64,000 nucleotides of DNA, from the NCBI RefSeq assembly GCF_030271535.1, contig NZ_JASCXJ010000015.1, forward strand, positions 62,001 through 126,000, read 5' to 3'. Positions 13,066-21,383 of the stretch are shown here, one piece after another. Under the pieces are notes generated by a model. That model was not told the origin of the DNA. It searched no databases and saw only the letters and a program-made list of their open reading frames with translations. Source of the DNA: Nocardiopsis sp. ATB16-24. GTDB taxonomy: Bacteria > Actinomycetota > Actinomycetes > Streptosporangiales > Streptosporangiaceae. Position 1 is the stretch's first letter. Every line of letters begins with the position of its first letter. The position numbers were made by a program, and so were the translations under genes.

Positions 13066-13265
13066 GCTCTCTCCTGGAGGATCGGGCGAGGGTGGTGGCC
13101 GACCACGCGAGGAAAGGGATCGCGTGCGCGGAAGGGCGCGACCCCTTGGCCACGGAGAGGGGGACACCCACGGCCCTCACGACAGCGGGCCGAACCGAGG
13201 CGGACGGGCGCGGGACGCTCCCAGTGTGCCCGACGCCGGGATCGAGCCGCACCACCGGCGCACAC

Positions 13266-13310
13266 GGCCGGGCCCGGCGCGAGGGGAGTGAACTCGCGCT
13301 GGGCCCGGCC
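13266..13310 (-). terminator. 18-bp hairpin after the ABC importer operon
   Basis: Bases 13266-13283 pair with 13293-13310 (one G-U) around a 9-nt loop GGGAGTGAA. It lies 21 nt past the stop of the solute-binding-protein gene. Sequence and loop resemble the hairpin at 11946-11986. Confidence 0.75.
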
Positions 13311-13331
13311 AGGGGAAGGGGACTTCGCGGG

Positions 13332-14657
13332 TCAGGAGGCCCCGGTGGCCTGCTCGACCTCGGCCATGAACTGCTCGGCGGCCTCGGCGGGGGTGAGGTT
13401 GCCGAACGCCATCTCATCGCTCAGGCGCTTGGTGATCTCCACGACCTGACCGGCGCCGATGGGCGGCGGCGGGTTGCCGTCCACGATCGTGTCCTCGATC
13501 TCGGACAGGAACACCGCGCTGCGGGCGTCGGCCTCGGGCAGCGAGTTCAGGATGTGGGCGCGCACGTTGACGTTGGCGGGCAGACCACGGTCGGCCAGGA
13601 TCAGCTCGGCGGCCTCGTTGCTGTTGAGCAGGAAGTCCACGAAGCGGGCCGCCTCCTCGGGGTGATCGGTGCCCGAGGAGATGGAGTAGAACATGGCCGG
13701 CTTGAAGTACATGCCGGTGCGTTCGTGCTCGGTCTCCCCGGGGTAGCGCAGCAGTTCGATGTCGCGACCCGAGGAGGCGGAGATACCGCCGAGCTGGTTG
13801 GTCCAGAAGTGCGCCATCGCGCCCTGGTTGGTGGCCAGCACCGACTGGTCGGGGCCGCCCGACTCGATCTCCACGCTCTCGGAGGCGCTGGGCTGACCGC
13901 CGTTGTCCAGCAACTCCTGGGTGATCGCGAACCACTCCGTCAGCGTCTCCTGGGAGAAGCCGAGCGAGCCGTCCTCGGCGTAGAGGTTCTCCCCACGCTG
14001 GCGGGCGAAGATCTGAAAGCCCGTCTCGTTGTAGCTCATGCTCTGGGTGCCGACGATCTCGCCGTCGGTGGCCTCGGCGATCTCGGCCGAGATCTCGACG
14101 TAGTCCTGCCAGGTCCAGGAGGAGTCGTCGGGCATCTCCACGCCCGCCTCCTCGAAGGCCTGGGGGTCGGCCAGGATCGCGTAGGCGTTCACCCCGGTGG
14201 CCACACCGAAGGTCTTGCCGTCCAGGTCACCGCTCTCGGCGACCAACGGGTCGATACCCGACAGGTCCAGGTGTTCGCCCAACTCGCCCAGGTCCAGCAG
14301 GGCGCCGCGGTCACCGTACTCGCGCAGGTAGCGCTCCTCCTGGGTGATGATGTCGGGGGCGTCGTCGGCGGCGGTGCTGGTGGCCAGGCGGTCCCAGTAC
14401 CCACCCCAGTCGGTGTAGTCCGGCACGATCTTGATACCGGGGTTCTCGGCCTCGAACAGGTCGATGACCTGCTGGGTGGTGGAGTGGCGGTCGTCGGCTC
14501 CCCACCAGGAGAAGCGCAGTTCGACGGTGCCGTCGTCGGAGCCGGAGTCACCACAGGCGGTGGCCGCCATGAGGACGGCACCCACCCCCGCGGCCACGGA
14601 CAGGAAAGGATGACGGCGACGGGCCTGGGGGCGCCCGCTGCCAGGGTGTGCACGCAT
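13332..14657 (-). CDS. Sugar ABC transporter, extracellular solute-binding lipoprotein
   Basis: A 441-residue family 1 solute-binding protein, anchored outside the membrane, that would deliver a sugar or glycoside to the two permeases upstream. The signal peptide has an Arg-rich n-region, a hydrophobic core and the lipobox 'LMAATAC' (Cys35). The mature part begins with a Gly/Ser/Asp linker and the pattern 'LRFSWWGADDRH...VIDLFEAENPGIKI' typical of this cluster. Start ATG 14657 has AAGGGA upstream. Last gene of the importer operon, 18 bp after the permease. Substrate not determinable, though the flanking catabolic genes suggest a glycoside, uronide or aldarate precursor. Confidence 0.9.
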   Translation of the reverse strand: MRAHPGSGRPQARRRHPFLSVAAGVGAVLMAATACGDSGSDDGTVELRFSWWGADDRHSTTQQVIDLFEAENPGIKIVPDYTDWGGYWDRLATSTAADDAPDIITQEERYLREYGDRGALLDLGELGEHLDLSGIDPLVAESGDLDGKTFGVATGVNAYAILADPQAFEEAGVEMPDDSSWTWQDYVEISAEIAEATDGEIVGTQSMSYNETGFQIFARQRGENLYAEDGSLGFSQETLTEWFAITQELLDNGGQPSASESVEIESGGPDQSVLATNQGAMAHFWTNQLGGISASSGRDIELLRYPGETEHERTGMYFKPAMFYSISSGTDHPEEAARFVDFLLNSNEAAELILADRGLPANVNVRAHILNSLPEADARSAVFLSEIEDTIVDGNPPPPIGAGQVVEITKRLSDEMAFGNLTPAEAAEQFMAEVEQATGAS

Positions 14658-14675
14658 GTGTCGGTTTCCCTTCGA

Positions 14676-15551
14676 CTACTTGATTCCGGTGGTGGCGATG
14701 CCCTTGACCAGGTATCGCTGTCCGGCGAGGAAGAACCCGAAGACCGGTCCCAGGGCGACCACCGACATCGCGAACAGCGGACCCCAAGAGGTCTGCGAGG
14801 TGGAGTCGACGAAGGTACGAAGTGCGACGGGGACGGTGTACATGTCCGGACTGGTGAGAAAGATCAGTTGGCTGAAGAAGTCGTTCCAGGTCCAGATGAA
14901 GGTGAAGATCGCGGTGGTGGCCAGGGCCGGCATGGACAGTGGCAGGATCAGCTGACAGAAGATCCGCACGTGTCCACAGCCGTCGATGCGCGCCGCCTCG
15001 TCCAGGTCCCTGGGCAGCCCGCGGATGAACTGCACCATCAGGAAGATGAAGAAGCCGTCCGTGGCCAGCAGTTTGGGCACGATCAGCGGCAGGAAGGTGT
15101 TGATCCAGCCCAGCTCGGAGAACAGGATGTACTGCGGCACGATCACCACGTGGATCGGCAGCATGATCGTGGCGAGCATGACGGCGAAGAACAACCTCTT
15201 GCCGCGAAACTCCAGCCGGGCGAAGGCGTAGGCCGCCATCGAACAGCCGATCAGGTTGCCGATGATCGCCCCGGCCACCACGATCGCCGAGTTGAGCAGG
15301 TAGTGGTGGAAGGGGAATTGCAGCGCCGTCCAGCCCTCGGTGTAGTTACCGGGGGTGAAGGTGTCGGGGATCAGGCCGGGAGCGCGGAAGATCTCCTCGG
15401 TCGGCTTGAAGGAGCTGGAGAGCATCCACAACAGCGGGTAGAGCATGATGAGCCCGAAGGCGACCAGCCCCAGGTGGATGAACAGTCGTCGTGTGCGTTC
15501 GGCCCGCGTGCGCCTGAGGGAGGTCGCGGGGGCCCTGGTCTCAGTCGCCAT
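14676..15551 (-). CDS. Carbohydrate ABC transporter permease, MalG type
   Basis: A 291-residue inner-membrane subunit with six predicted helices. The EAA loop is 'LPRDLDEAARIDGCGHVRIF' in the second half, where the cytoplasmic ATPase docks. It starts inside the 3' end of the upstream permease gene (11-bp overlap), indicating translational coupling. No ATPase gene is present in the cluster. Actinomycetes commonly energise such CUT1 importers with a shared MsiK/MalK-type ATPase encoded elsewhere. Confidence 0.92.
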   Translation of the reverse strand: MATETRAPATSLRRTRAERTRRLFIHLGLVAFGLIMLYPLLWMLSSSFKPTEEIFRAPGLIPDTFTPGNYTEGWTALQFPFHHYLLNSAIVVAGAIIGNLIGCSMAAYAFARLEFRGKRLFFAVMLATIMLPIHVVIVPQYILFSELGWINTFLPLIVPKLLATDGFFIFLMVQFIRGLPRDLDEAARIDGCGHVRIFCQLILPLSMPALATTAIFTFIWTWNDFFSQLIFLTSPDMYTVPVALRTFVDSTSQTSWGPLFAMSVVALGPVFGFFLAGQRYLVKGIATTGIK

Positions 15552-16512
15552 AGAAGACCCAGTACTTGGAGGCGAGGAAGTTCACCGCGGTGAACCCGCC
15601 GATGATCATCAGCAGCAACCACGCCATCGCCGAGGCATAGCCCATGTCGAAGGCGCCGAAGCCGCGCTGGTAGAGGTAGAGGGTGTAGAAGAGCGTGGAG
15701 TCGGAGGGGCCGCCGGTGCCGCCGCTGACGATGAACGCCTGGGTGAAGGTCTGGAAGGCGTTGATGATCTGCAACACCAGGTTGAAGAAGATGATCGGGG
15801 TGAGCATCGGCACGGTGATGTTCCAGAACCGGTGGACGGGTCCCGCGCCGTCCACCGCCGCGGCCTCGTAGTACATGGCGGGGATCTGCCGAAGGCCCGC
15901 CAGGAAGATCACCATGGGTGCGCCGAAGGTCCACACGTTGAGCACGATGAGGGTGCCCAGCGCGTAGTCGGGGTGGGAGACCCACCCCTCGCCCTGGATG
16001 CCGAAGAAGCCCAGGACCTGGTTGATCAGGCCGTTGGCCCCGAAGACCTGACGCCACAGGATGGCGATGGCCACGCTGCCGCCCAGCAGTGAGGGCAGGT
16101 AGTACACCGATCGGTACAGCGGCAGGCCGCGCACCCCCCGGTCCAGGACCATCGCCAGTGCCAGGGCCAACGCCAGCTGGAGCGGCACCGACACGAACAC
16201 GTACACGAACGTGACCTTCAGCGCGCTGTGCAGCCGGGTGTCGGAGAGCATCCGCTCGTAGTTGTCCAGACCGACCCAGGCGTGGTCGCCGATGAGGCTG
16301 TAGTCGGTGAAGGAGAAGTACAGGGAGGCCAGCAAAGGGCCGGCGGTGATGAACACCAGGCCCAGGAACCACGGGGCCAGGAATCCGTAGGCGGCGAGGT
16401 TCTCACGACGCCTCCCGCCCGGGGCCGGCCTTTTGCCGACGGGACGGGACGCACCTGAGGAGGACGGCTCGCTGGGAGTGGTGGCCGGCCGCCGTTGCAG
16501 GAGGGCGCTCAC
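15541..16512 (-). CDS. Carbohydrate ABC transporter permease, MalF type
   Basis: A 323-residue inner-membrane subunit and first gene of the importer operon. The first helix is 'AAYGFLAPWFLGLVFITAGP', and the EAA loop is 'IPAMYYEAAAVDGAGPVHRF'. I chose GTG 16512 because AGGAGGG lies 9 nt upstream and it gives the usual short cytosolic N-terminus. The open frame extends 40 codons further without support. A LacI-type operator lies about 145 bp upstream. Confidence 0.9.
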   Translation of the reverse strand: MSALLQRRPATTPSEPSSSGASRPVGKRPAPGGRRRENLAAYGFLAPWFLGLVFITAGPLLASLYFSFTDYSLIGDHAWVGLDNYERMLSDTRLHSALKVTFVYVFVSVPLQLALALALAMVLDRGVRGLPLYRSVYYLPSLLGGSVAIAILWRQVFGANGLINQVLGFFGIQGEGWVSHPDYALGTLIVLNVWTFGAPMVIFLAGLRQIPAMYYEAAAVDGAGPVHRFWNITVPMLTPIIFFNLVLQIINAFQTFTQAFIVSGGTGGPSDSTLFYTLYLYQRGFGAFDMGYASAMAWLLLMIIGGFTAVNFLASKYWVFYGD

Positions 16513-16657
16513 GGGGATCCACCCTCCTGTGGGGCCAGAGCCGGGGCGCTGGCGGACGCGTGAGGTCCTGGGTTCATGGAAACTGCCAATCTCGTTGGGA
16601 AAGGGCGCCGTACGCTCTGTGCGCAAGAACACGTGGTGAACTGCGGAAACTTGGTTT

Positions 16658-16671
16658 GGTAAGCGCTATCC
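16658..16671. promoter_or_regulatory. LacI-family operator, importer side
   Basis: GGTAAGCGCTATCC has the central GC and 10 of 14 palindrome positions of the GAAAGCGCTTTC-type site bound by LacI regulators. It sits in the divergent region between the importer operon and the oxidoreductase operon. Confidence 0.65.
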
Positions 16672-16927
16672 ACGTACTAAGATGTTCAGTTTCTAGCACC
16701 GGGCCAGGGGAGTGTCAACGCTTCGTTTGCCCGAAAGTGTGATCCACACCCCATATCGTTACCGTTCACCGGACCCTGCCGCACCGAAGGCGCCGCCCCC
16801 GATCGCGACTTCAGGCCTGCTTTCGGAAGAAAAGTGACTCTGGGTATCCGTGCCAAAGCATGCCGTTTCGGTCACGATGCCATGGACGCTCGTGCACTTC
16901 TTGGCCCCCGCCCTTGTCGGCCAGTAA

Positions 16928-16941
16928 GGAAAGCGTTTACC
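16928..16941 (+). promoter_or_regulatory. LacI-family operator abutting a start codon
   Basis: GGAAAGCGTTTACC ends one base before ATG 16942. TTGGCC (16901-16906) and TAAGGA (16925-16930), 18 bp apart, could be the promoter, placing the operator across the transcription start and the transcript start within a few bases of the ATG. Confidence 0.7.
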
Positions 16942-18261
16942 ATGCCTGTCGTGAACCACACCACCCCACGCAGGTACGCGATCGTCGGCACCGGCTCCCG
17001 GGCCCGGATGTACACACGAGCCCTGACCACCACCCACCGGGACCGGGGGGAACTGGTCGCGTTGTGCGATCCCAACACCACCCGCATGGCCGTGCACAAC
17101 CGGATCGTCACCGACGCCGGGCTCGCCCCCGTGCCGACCTACTCCCCCGACGAATTCACCCGGATGCTGCGTCAGGAGCGCGTCGACGAGGTCATCGTGT
17201 GCACCGTCGACCACACCCACGCCGACTACATCGTGGCCGCCCTGGACGCCGGATGCGACGCCCTGACCGAAAAACCCATGACCGCCGACCTGGACGGACT
17301 ACGGCGCATCGAGCAGGCCCAGGCCCGTACCGGCGGGCGGGTCACGGTCGGTTTCAACTACCGCTACAACCCCGTCCACCGCCGACTGCGCGAACTCATC
17401 GCCTCCGGCGTCATCGGCGAGGTCGGCTCGGTCCACTTCGAATGGCTGCTGGACCTGCGTCACGGCGCCGACTACTTCCGACGCTGGCACCGCGACAAAC
17501 AGCAGTCCGGCGGCCTGCTCGTGCACAAGGCCAGTCACCACTTCGACCTGGTCAACTGGTGGATCGCCGCCCGCCCCACCGACGTCTACGCCTCGGGACG
17601 GCTGTTCTTCTACGGCGACCACAACGGCCGCCGCCACGGCCTGGCCGCCGACTACGAACGCGTCCACGGCCACAGCGCCGCCCAGGACGACCCCTTCGCC
17701 CTGCACATGGACGACAGCCCCGACCTCACGGCCCTGTACCTGGAGGCCGAACACGAGGACGGCTACCACCGCGACCTCAACGTCTTCGGTCCCGGCATCA
17801 CCATCGAGGACGACATGTCGGTGCTGGTCTCCTACGACACCGGCGCCCGCCTGACCTACCATCTGGTCGCCTACGCCCCCTGGGAGGGCTACCGGATCTC
17901 CATCACCGGCAGCAGGGGCCGCCTGGAACTGGACATGACCGAGTTCGAGTACACCTCCCCCCACCAGGACCGGACCACACCCGTACGCGGCATGCCCGCC
18001 CCCAAGGAGCACACCACCGCACGACTGTGGCTGCGCCGCCACTGGCAGCCCCCCGAGGAGATCCCCGTCACGGTCGGTGAGGGCACCCACGGCGGCGGAG
18101 ACCAGGTCATGCTCGACTCCCTCTTCGGCGACATCGACGACGGCATCCGACCCGACCACGCCGACGGCGGCAACGCCCTGCTCACCGGACTGGCCGCCAA
18201 CGCCTCCATCGCCTCGGGGGCCCCGGTCCGCATCGCCGACCTGCGCAAGGACGAGCGATGA
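16942..18261 (+). CDS. Gfo/Idh/MocA-family oxidoreductase (first copy)
   Basis: A 439-residue NAD(P)-dependent sugar dehydrogenase or related enzyme. The Rossmann motif is 'YAIVGTGSRARMYTRAL' (residues about 11-27). 'ALTEKPMTADLDGLRRI' carries the EKP signature whose Lys is catalytic in the family, and 'HKASHHFDLVNWWI' supplies the conserved His pair. It is longer than the usual 340-390 residues because of an insert about residues 220-270. First gene of a plus-strand set whose members overlap by ATGA. ATG 16942 has AAGGAA 10 nt before it, embedded in the operator. Probable substrate: a sugar or sugar acid brought in by the adjacent importer; unproven. Confidence 0.88.
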   Translation: MPVVNHTTPRRYAIVGTGSRARMYTRALTTTHRDRGELVALCDPNTTRMAVHNRIVTDAGLAPVPTYSPDEFTRMLRQERVDEVIVCTVDHTHADYIVAALDAGCDALTEKPMTADLDGLRRIEQAQARTGGRVTVGFNYRYNPVHRRLRELIASGVIGEVGSVHFEWLLDLRHGADYFRRWHRDKQQSGGLLVHKASHHFDLVNWWIAARPTDVYASGRLFFYGDHNGRRHGLAADYERVHGHSAAQDDPFALHMDDSPDLTALYLEAEHEDGYHRDLNVFGPGITIEDDMSVLVSYDTGARLTYHLVAYAPWEGYRISITGSRGRLELDMTEFEYTSPHQDRTTPVRGMPAPKEHTTARLWLRRHWQPPEEIPVTVGEGTHGGGDQVMLDSLFGDIDDGIRPDHADGGNALLTGLAANASIASGAPVRIADLRKDER

Positions 18262-19430
18262 GCACCCCCGTCCCCGTGCTGTTGGCCGGAGTCCACGGAC
18301 ACGGCCGCTCCCACCTACGCTCCCTGCGCACCCTGGCCCACAGCGGCCTGGTCGAACTCGTGGGCCTGTGCGACCAACGCCCCGTCCTCGACGGCGACGA
18401 CCTGGAGGGCCACGGCCCCCTGCCCTGCCACACCGACCTGGGCCGGGCCATCGAACGCACCGGCGCACAAGTGACCATCCTGTCCACCCCCATCCACACC
18501 CACCTGCCCCTGGCCCGCACCGCCCTGGAACACGGCTCCCACGTGTTACTGGAAAAACCCACCACCGCCACCCTGGCCGAGTTCGAACAACTCGACACCG
18601 CCGTGAAGACCTCCGGCCTGGCCTGCCAGGTGGGCTTCCAAAGCCTGGGATCGACCGCGGTGCAACAGGTGCGCGCCCTCATCACCCAGGGCGAGATCGG
18701 ACGCCTGCGTGGTATCGGCGGCACCGGCACCTGGGTGCGCACCTCCCACTACTACGACCGCGCCCCCTGGGCGGGGCGGCGCCGCCTGGACGGACGCGAC
18801 GTGGTGGACGGCGCGCTGACCAACCCCTTCGCCCACGCCCTGGCCACCGCCCTGGCCGTCACCGGAACCCACACCCGCGCACCGGCCCGGGTGGAACTGG
18901 AGATGTTCCACGCCCACCCCATCGAGGCCGACGACACCTCGTGCGTGCGCCTGCACACCGACGAGGGCGTGCCCATCACCCTGGCGGTGACCCTGTGCGC
19001 TCCCGAACACCTGCCTCCGCGCCTGGTGGTGCACGGTGAGCGGGGACGCATCGAGTTCGAGTACACCCTGGACCGCGTCACCCTGCACCGGCCGGGCCGT
19101 GCCCCGACCACCACCACCCACCCGCGCACCCACCTGCTGGTCAACCTCCTGGACCACATACGTCACGACCGGCCCCTGCTGGTCCCGCCCTCGGCCACCC
19201 GCGCGTTCATGCACGTGCTCGAAGCGGTACGCACCGCACCCGACCCGGTGGCACTCCCCGACCACATGCAACAGGTCCACCGCACCGACGAGGGCGTGCG
19301 CCGCGTCATCCCCGGCATCGACACCCTCATCCACCGCAGCGCCGAACACCTGGCGCTGTTCTCCGAACTCGACCCCGCCTGGGACCCGGCCTCCTGGACG
19401 CGTCCCGCCCGCACGAAGGCCACACCATGA
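18258..19430 (+). CDS. Gfo/Idh/MocA-family oxidoreductase (second copy)
   Basis: A 390-residue NAD(P)-binding oxidoreductase distinct from its upstream neighbour. The nucleotide motif 'VLLAGVHGHGRSHLRSL' is followed by 'HVLLEKPTTATLAEF' with the EKP Lys. The substrate-domain His signature is weak ('TNPFAHALATAL'). It overlaps the previous stop by four bases (ATGA), so the two are translationally coupled, and it overlaps the next gene the same way. Pairs of Gfo/Idh/MocA enzymes with a DUF6807 protein recur in actinobacterial sugar loci. Which enzyme oxidises and which reduces cannot be told from sequence. Confidence 0.87.
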   Translation: MSTPVPVLLAGVHGHGRSHLRSLRTLAHSGLVELVGLCDQRPVLDGDDLEGHGPLPCHTDLGRAIERTGAQVTILSTPIHTHLPLARTALEHGSHVLLEKPTTATLAEFEQLDTAVKTSGLACQVGFQSLGSTAVQQVRALITQGEIGRLRGIGGTGTWVRTSHYYDRAPWAGRRRLDGRDVVDGALTNPFAHALATALAVTGTHTRAPARVELEMFHAHPIEADDTSCVRLHTDEGVPITLAVTLCAPEHLPPRLVVHGERGRIEFEYTLDRVTLHRPGRAPTTTTHPRTHLLVNLLDHIRHDRPLLVPPSATRAFMHVLEAVRTAPDPVALPDHMQQVHRTDEGVRRVIPGIDTLIHRSAEHLALFSELDPAWDPASWTRPARTKATP

Positions 19431-20272
19431 ACGCGCTGACCCTGAACGGTCGTGTCCTGGCCGTCCTTCGCGACGGAACCGACATCGAACAGACCCTGTC
19501 CCCCCGCCCCCACCTGCACCCGGTGCACACCCTCGCGGGCACGGTGGTCACCGAACGACGGCCCGCCGACCACCTGCACCACTTCGGGGTGAGCGTGGCC
19601 GTGCCCGACGTGTCGGGGACCAGCTTCTGGGGAGGACGCACCTTCACCCCCGACCGGGGATCGGTGCTGCTGGACAACCACGGCACCCAACGGCACGTGT
19701 CCTGGCTGGAACTGGCCGAGGACCGCCGCGTCGAACTGCTGTCGTGGACCGACCCCCGGGGCGACGAACTGCTCAGCGAGGAGCGCACCCTGCGGGCCGC
19801 GCACCTGGACGAGCGCACCTGGGTGCTGGACGTGCGCACAGGGCTGCGCAACACCAGCGGACGCGACCTGAGCATCGGCAGCCCCGCCACCAACGGCCGA
19901 CCCGGCGCCGGGTACGGGGGTCTGTTCTGGCGCGCGCCCCTCGCCGCGACCACACCCCGCATCAGCGGGGCGGGCGGACTGCGGGGCGAGCGGGCACTGC
20001 ACGGCTCCCGCGCCCCGTGGCTGGCCATGGCCGGCCACACGCAGAGCGCGTGGACCCTGCTCTTCTGCCAGCCCCAAGAACACACCGACCCCTGGTTCCT
20101 GCGCGCTGAGGAGTACCCCGGCGTGGGGCCCGCCCTGGCCTGGGACCACCGCCTGCCCCTGCCCCGGGGCGCGCGTCTGGAGCGGCGGCTGCGCGTGGCG
20201 GTGCGCGACGGACACCTCGACCAGGAACAAGACCTGGAGGAGTTGGCCGCGTCCGTGCGGAACCTACCCTGA
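19427..20272 (+). CDS. DUF6807 (PmoA-family) protein
   Basis: A 281-residue cytosolic protein of the family labelled PmoA/DUF6807, unrelated to particulate methane monooxygenase in role. Family marks are 'RPADHLHHFGVSVAVPDVSG' near residue 45, 'GTSFWGGRTF' and 'GYGGLFWRAP' near 165. The paired His after DHL resemble a metal or sugar site. No signal peptide. It is coupled to the second Gfo/Idh/MocA gene by ATGA. Members typically accompany Gfo/Idh/MocA oxidoreductases in polysaccharide or glycoside clusters; activity undescribed. Confidence 0.8.
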   Translation: MNALTLNGRVLAVLRDGTDIEQTLSPRPHLHPVHTLAGTVVTERRPADHLHHFGVSVAVPDVSGTSFWGGRTFTPDRGSVLLDNHGTQRHVSWLELAEDRRVELLSWTDPRGDELLSEERTLRAAHLDERTWVLDVRTGLRNTSGRDLSIGSPATNGRPGAGYGGLFWRAPLAATTPRISGAGGLRGERALHGSRAPWLAMAGHTQSAWTLLFCQPQEHTDPWFLRAEEYPGVGPALAWDHRLPLPRGARLERRLRVAVRDGHLDQEQDLEELAASVRNLP

Positions 20273-20380
20273 CGCGGGCCCCAAGCCCAACGTGACCTCA
20301 CACCCGCGGTCACCGAACACGACCACCGGGGTGGAGCCCGCCAGGGCGTGCCCCTCACACCATCGGAAGGACAACACCCC

Positions 20381-21316
20381 ATGCGCGTTCTCGTCACCGG
20401 CGGCTCCGGGCGGTTGGGACGCAGCGTCGTCTCCGTCCTGGCCGACCGCGGACACACCGTGACCTCCGTGGACACCGCCCCCGCCGACCAGCCCCCGGGC
20501 GTGGAGACCATCACCGCCGACCTGCTCGACGACACCGCACGCCAGGAGGCCTTCACCCGCGCCCGCCCCCAAGCGGTCGTCCACCTGGCCGGAATCGCCG
20601 TGCCCTTCGCCCGCCCCGACGTGGAGACCCTCCAGGTCAACACCGGCCTGGCCTGGGCGGTGCTCTCCACGGCGGTGGCACACGGCGCCCACTCGGCGGT
20701 GGCCGCCTCCAGCCCCACCGTCTACGGGTACAACACCCCCTCCTGGACACCCCGCTACCTGCCCCTGGACGAGGCCCACCCGGTCGCCCCCTGGCACGCC
20801 TACGGGCTGAGCAAGGCCATCATCGAGGACACCGTGCGCGCCCTGGCGCGCACCAGCGACTCCTGCACCCTGTCGTGCGTGCGCCCCGGTTACGTGGTCG
20901 CCCCCGAGGAGTGGCGGGGCGCCCCCACCCAACAGGGTCACACCATGGCCCGAAGACTGGCCGACCCCGCCCTGGCCGCCACCTCCCTGTTCAACTACGT
21001 CGACGCACGCGACGCCGCCGAACTGTTCGCGCTGGTCGTGGAGAACCCCGACAAGGTCGACAACGGGCAGGTGTTCAACGCCATGGCGCCCGACCCCTTG
21101 GCCACCGGCCCGGTCCACACCCTGTTGCCCCGACACCACCCCACCACCGCCGCCGCGGCCCCCGCTCTGGCCGACGGGCGCGCGGTCTTCTCCTCCCACG
21201 CCGCCCACACCGCCCTGGGATGGACCCCCACCCGCACCTGGCGCGAACAACTGCACCCCCGGTCCGACACCGAACCACACCCCGACCAGCGGGCCTCAGC
21301 GTCCCAACGTCCATGA
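20381..21316 (+). CDS. Extended SDR, NAD-dependent epimerase/dehydratase family (uronate-dehydrogenase-like candidate)
   Basis: A 311-residue Rossmann enzyme. The nucleotide motif is 'VTGGSGRLG' (5-13), 'VVHLAGIAVP' is the usual middle motif, and the catalytic Tyr-x3-Lys is 'YGLSK' (Tyr141, Lys145). ATG 20381 has GGAAGG 10 nt upstream. Given a KdgD and an enolase-superfamily dehydratase nearby, oxidation of a uronic acid to an aldarolactone is an attractive role, but sugar-nucleotide or other substrates are not excluded. It follows DUF6807 after 108 bp and is probably in the same transcript. Confidence 0.82.
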   Translation: MRVLVTGGSGRLGRSVVSVLADRGHTVTSVDTAPADQPPGVETITADLLDDTARQEAFTRARPQAVVHLAGIAVPFARPDVETLQVNTGLAWAVLSTAVAHGAHSAVAASSPTVYGYNTPSWTPRYLPLDEAHPVAPWHAYGLSKAIIEDTVRALARTSDSCTLSCVRPGYVVAPEEWRGAPTQQGHTMARRLADPALAATSLFNYVDARDAAELFALVVENPDKVDNGQVFNAMAPDPLATGPVHTLLPRHHPTTAAAAPALADGRAVFSSHAAHTALGWTPTRTWREQLHPRSDTEPHPDQRASASQRP

Positions 21317-21334
21317 GCAGGGCGAGGACTCCGC

Positions 21335-21355
21335 TAGTCTAGGAAAGAGTTTTCC
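21335..21355 (+). promoter_or_regulatory. Promoter -10 and LacI-type operator of the regulator gene
   Basis: TAGTCT (21335-21340) is a good -10. GGAAAGAGTTTTCC (21342-21355), an operator-like palindrome with 10 of 14 symmetrical positions, covers the expected transcription start, as in an autorepressed lacI-family gene. Confidence 0.65.
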
Positions 21356-21383
21356 CGTGGTCCGAGGCAGGAAAGGCGGCGGC

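Noticed and set aside
13092-15593. 833-codon plus-strand open frame
   Set aside because: Exactly antisense to the importer genes, rich in Gly/Gln/His/Asp with no domain; a GC-rich shadow frame.
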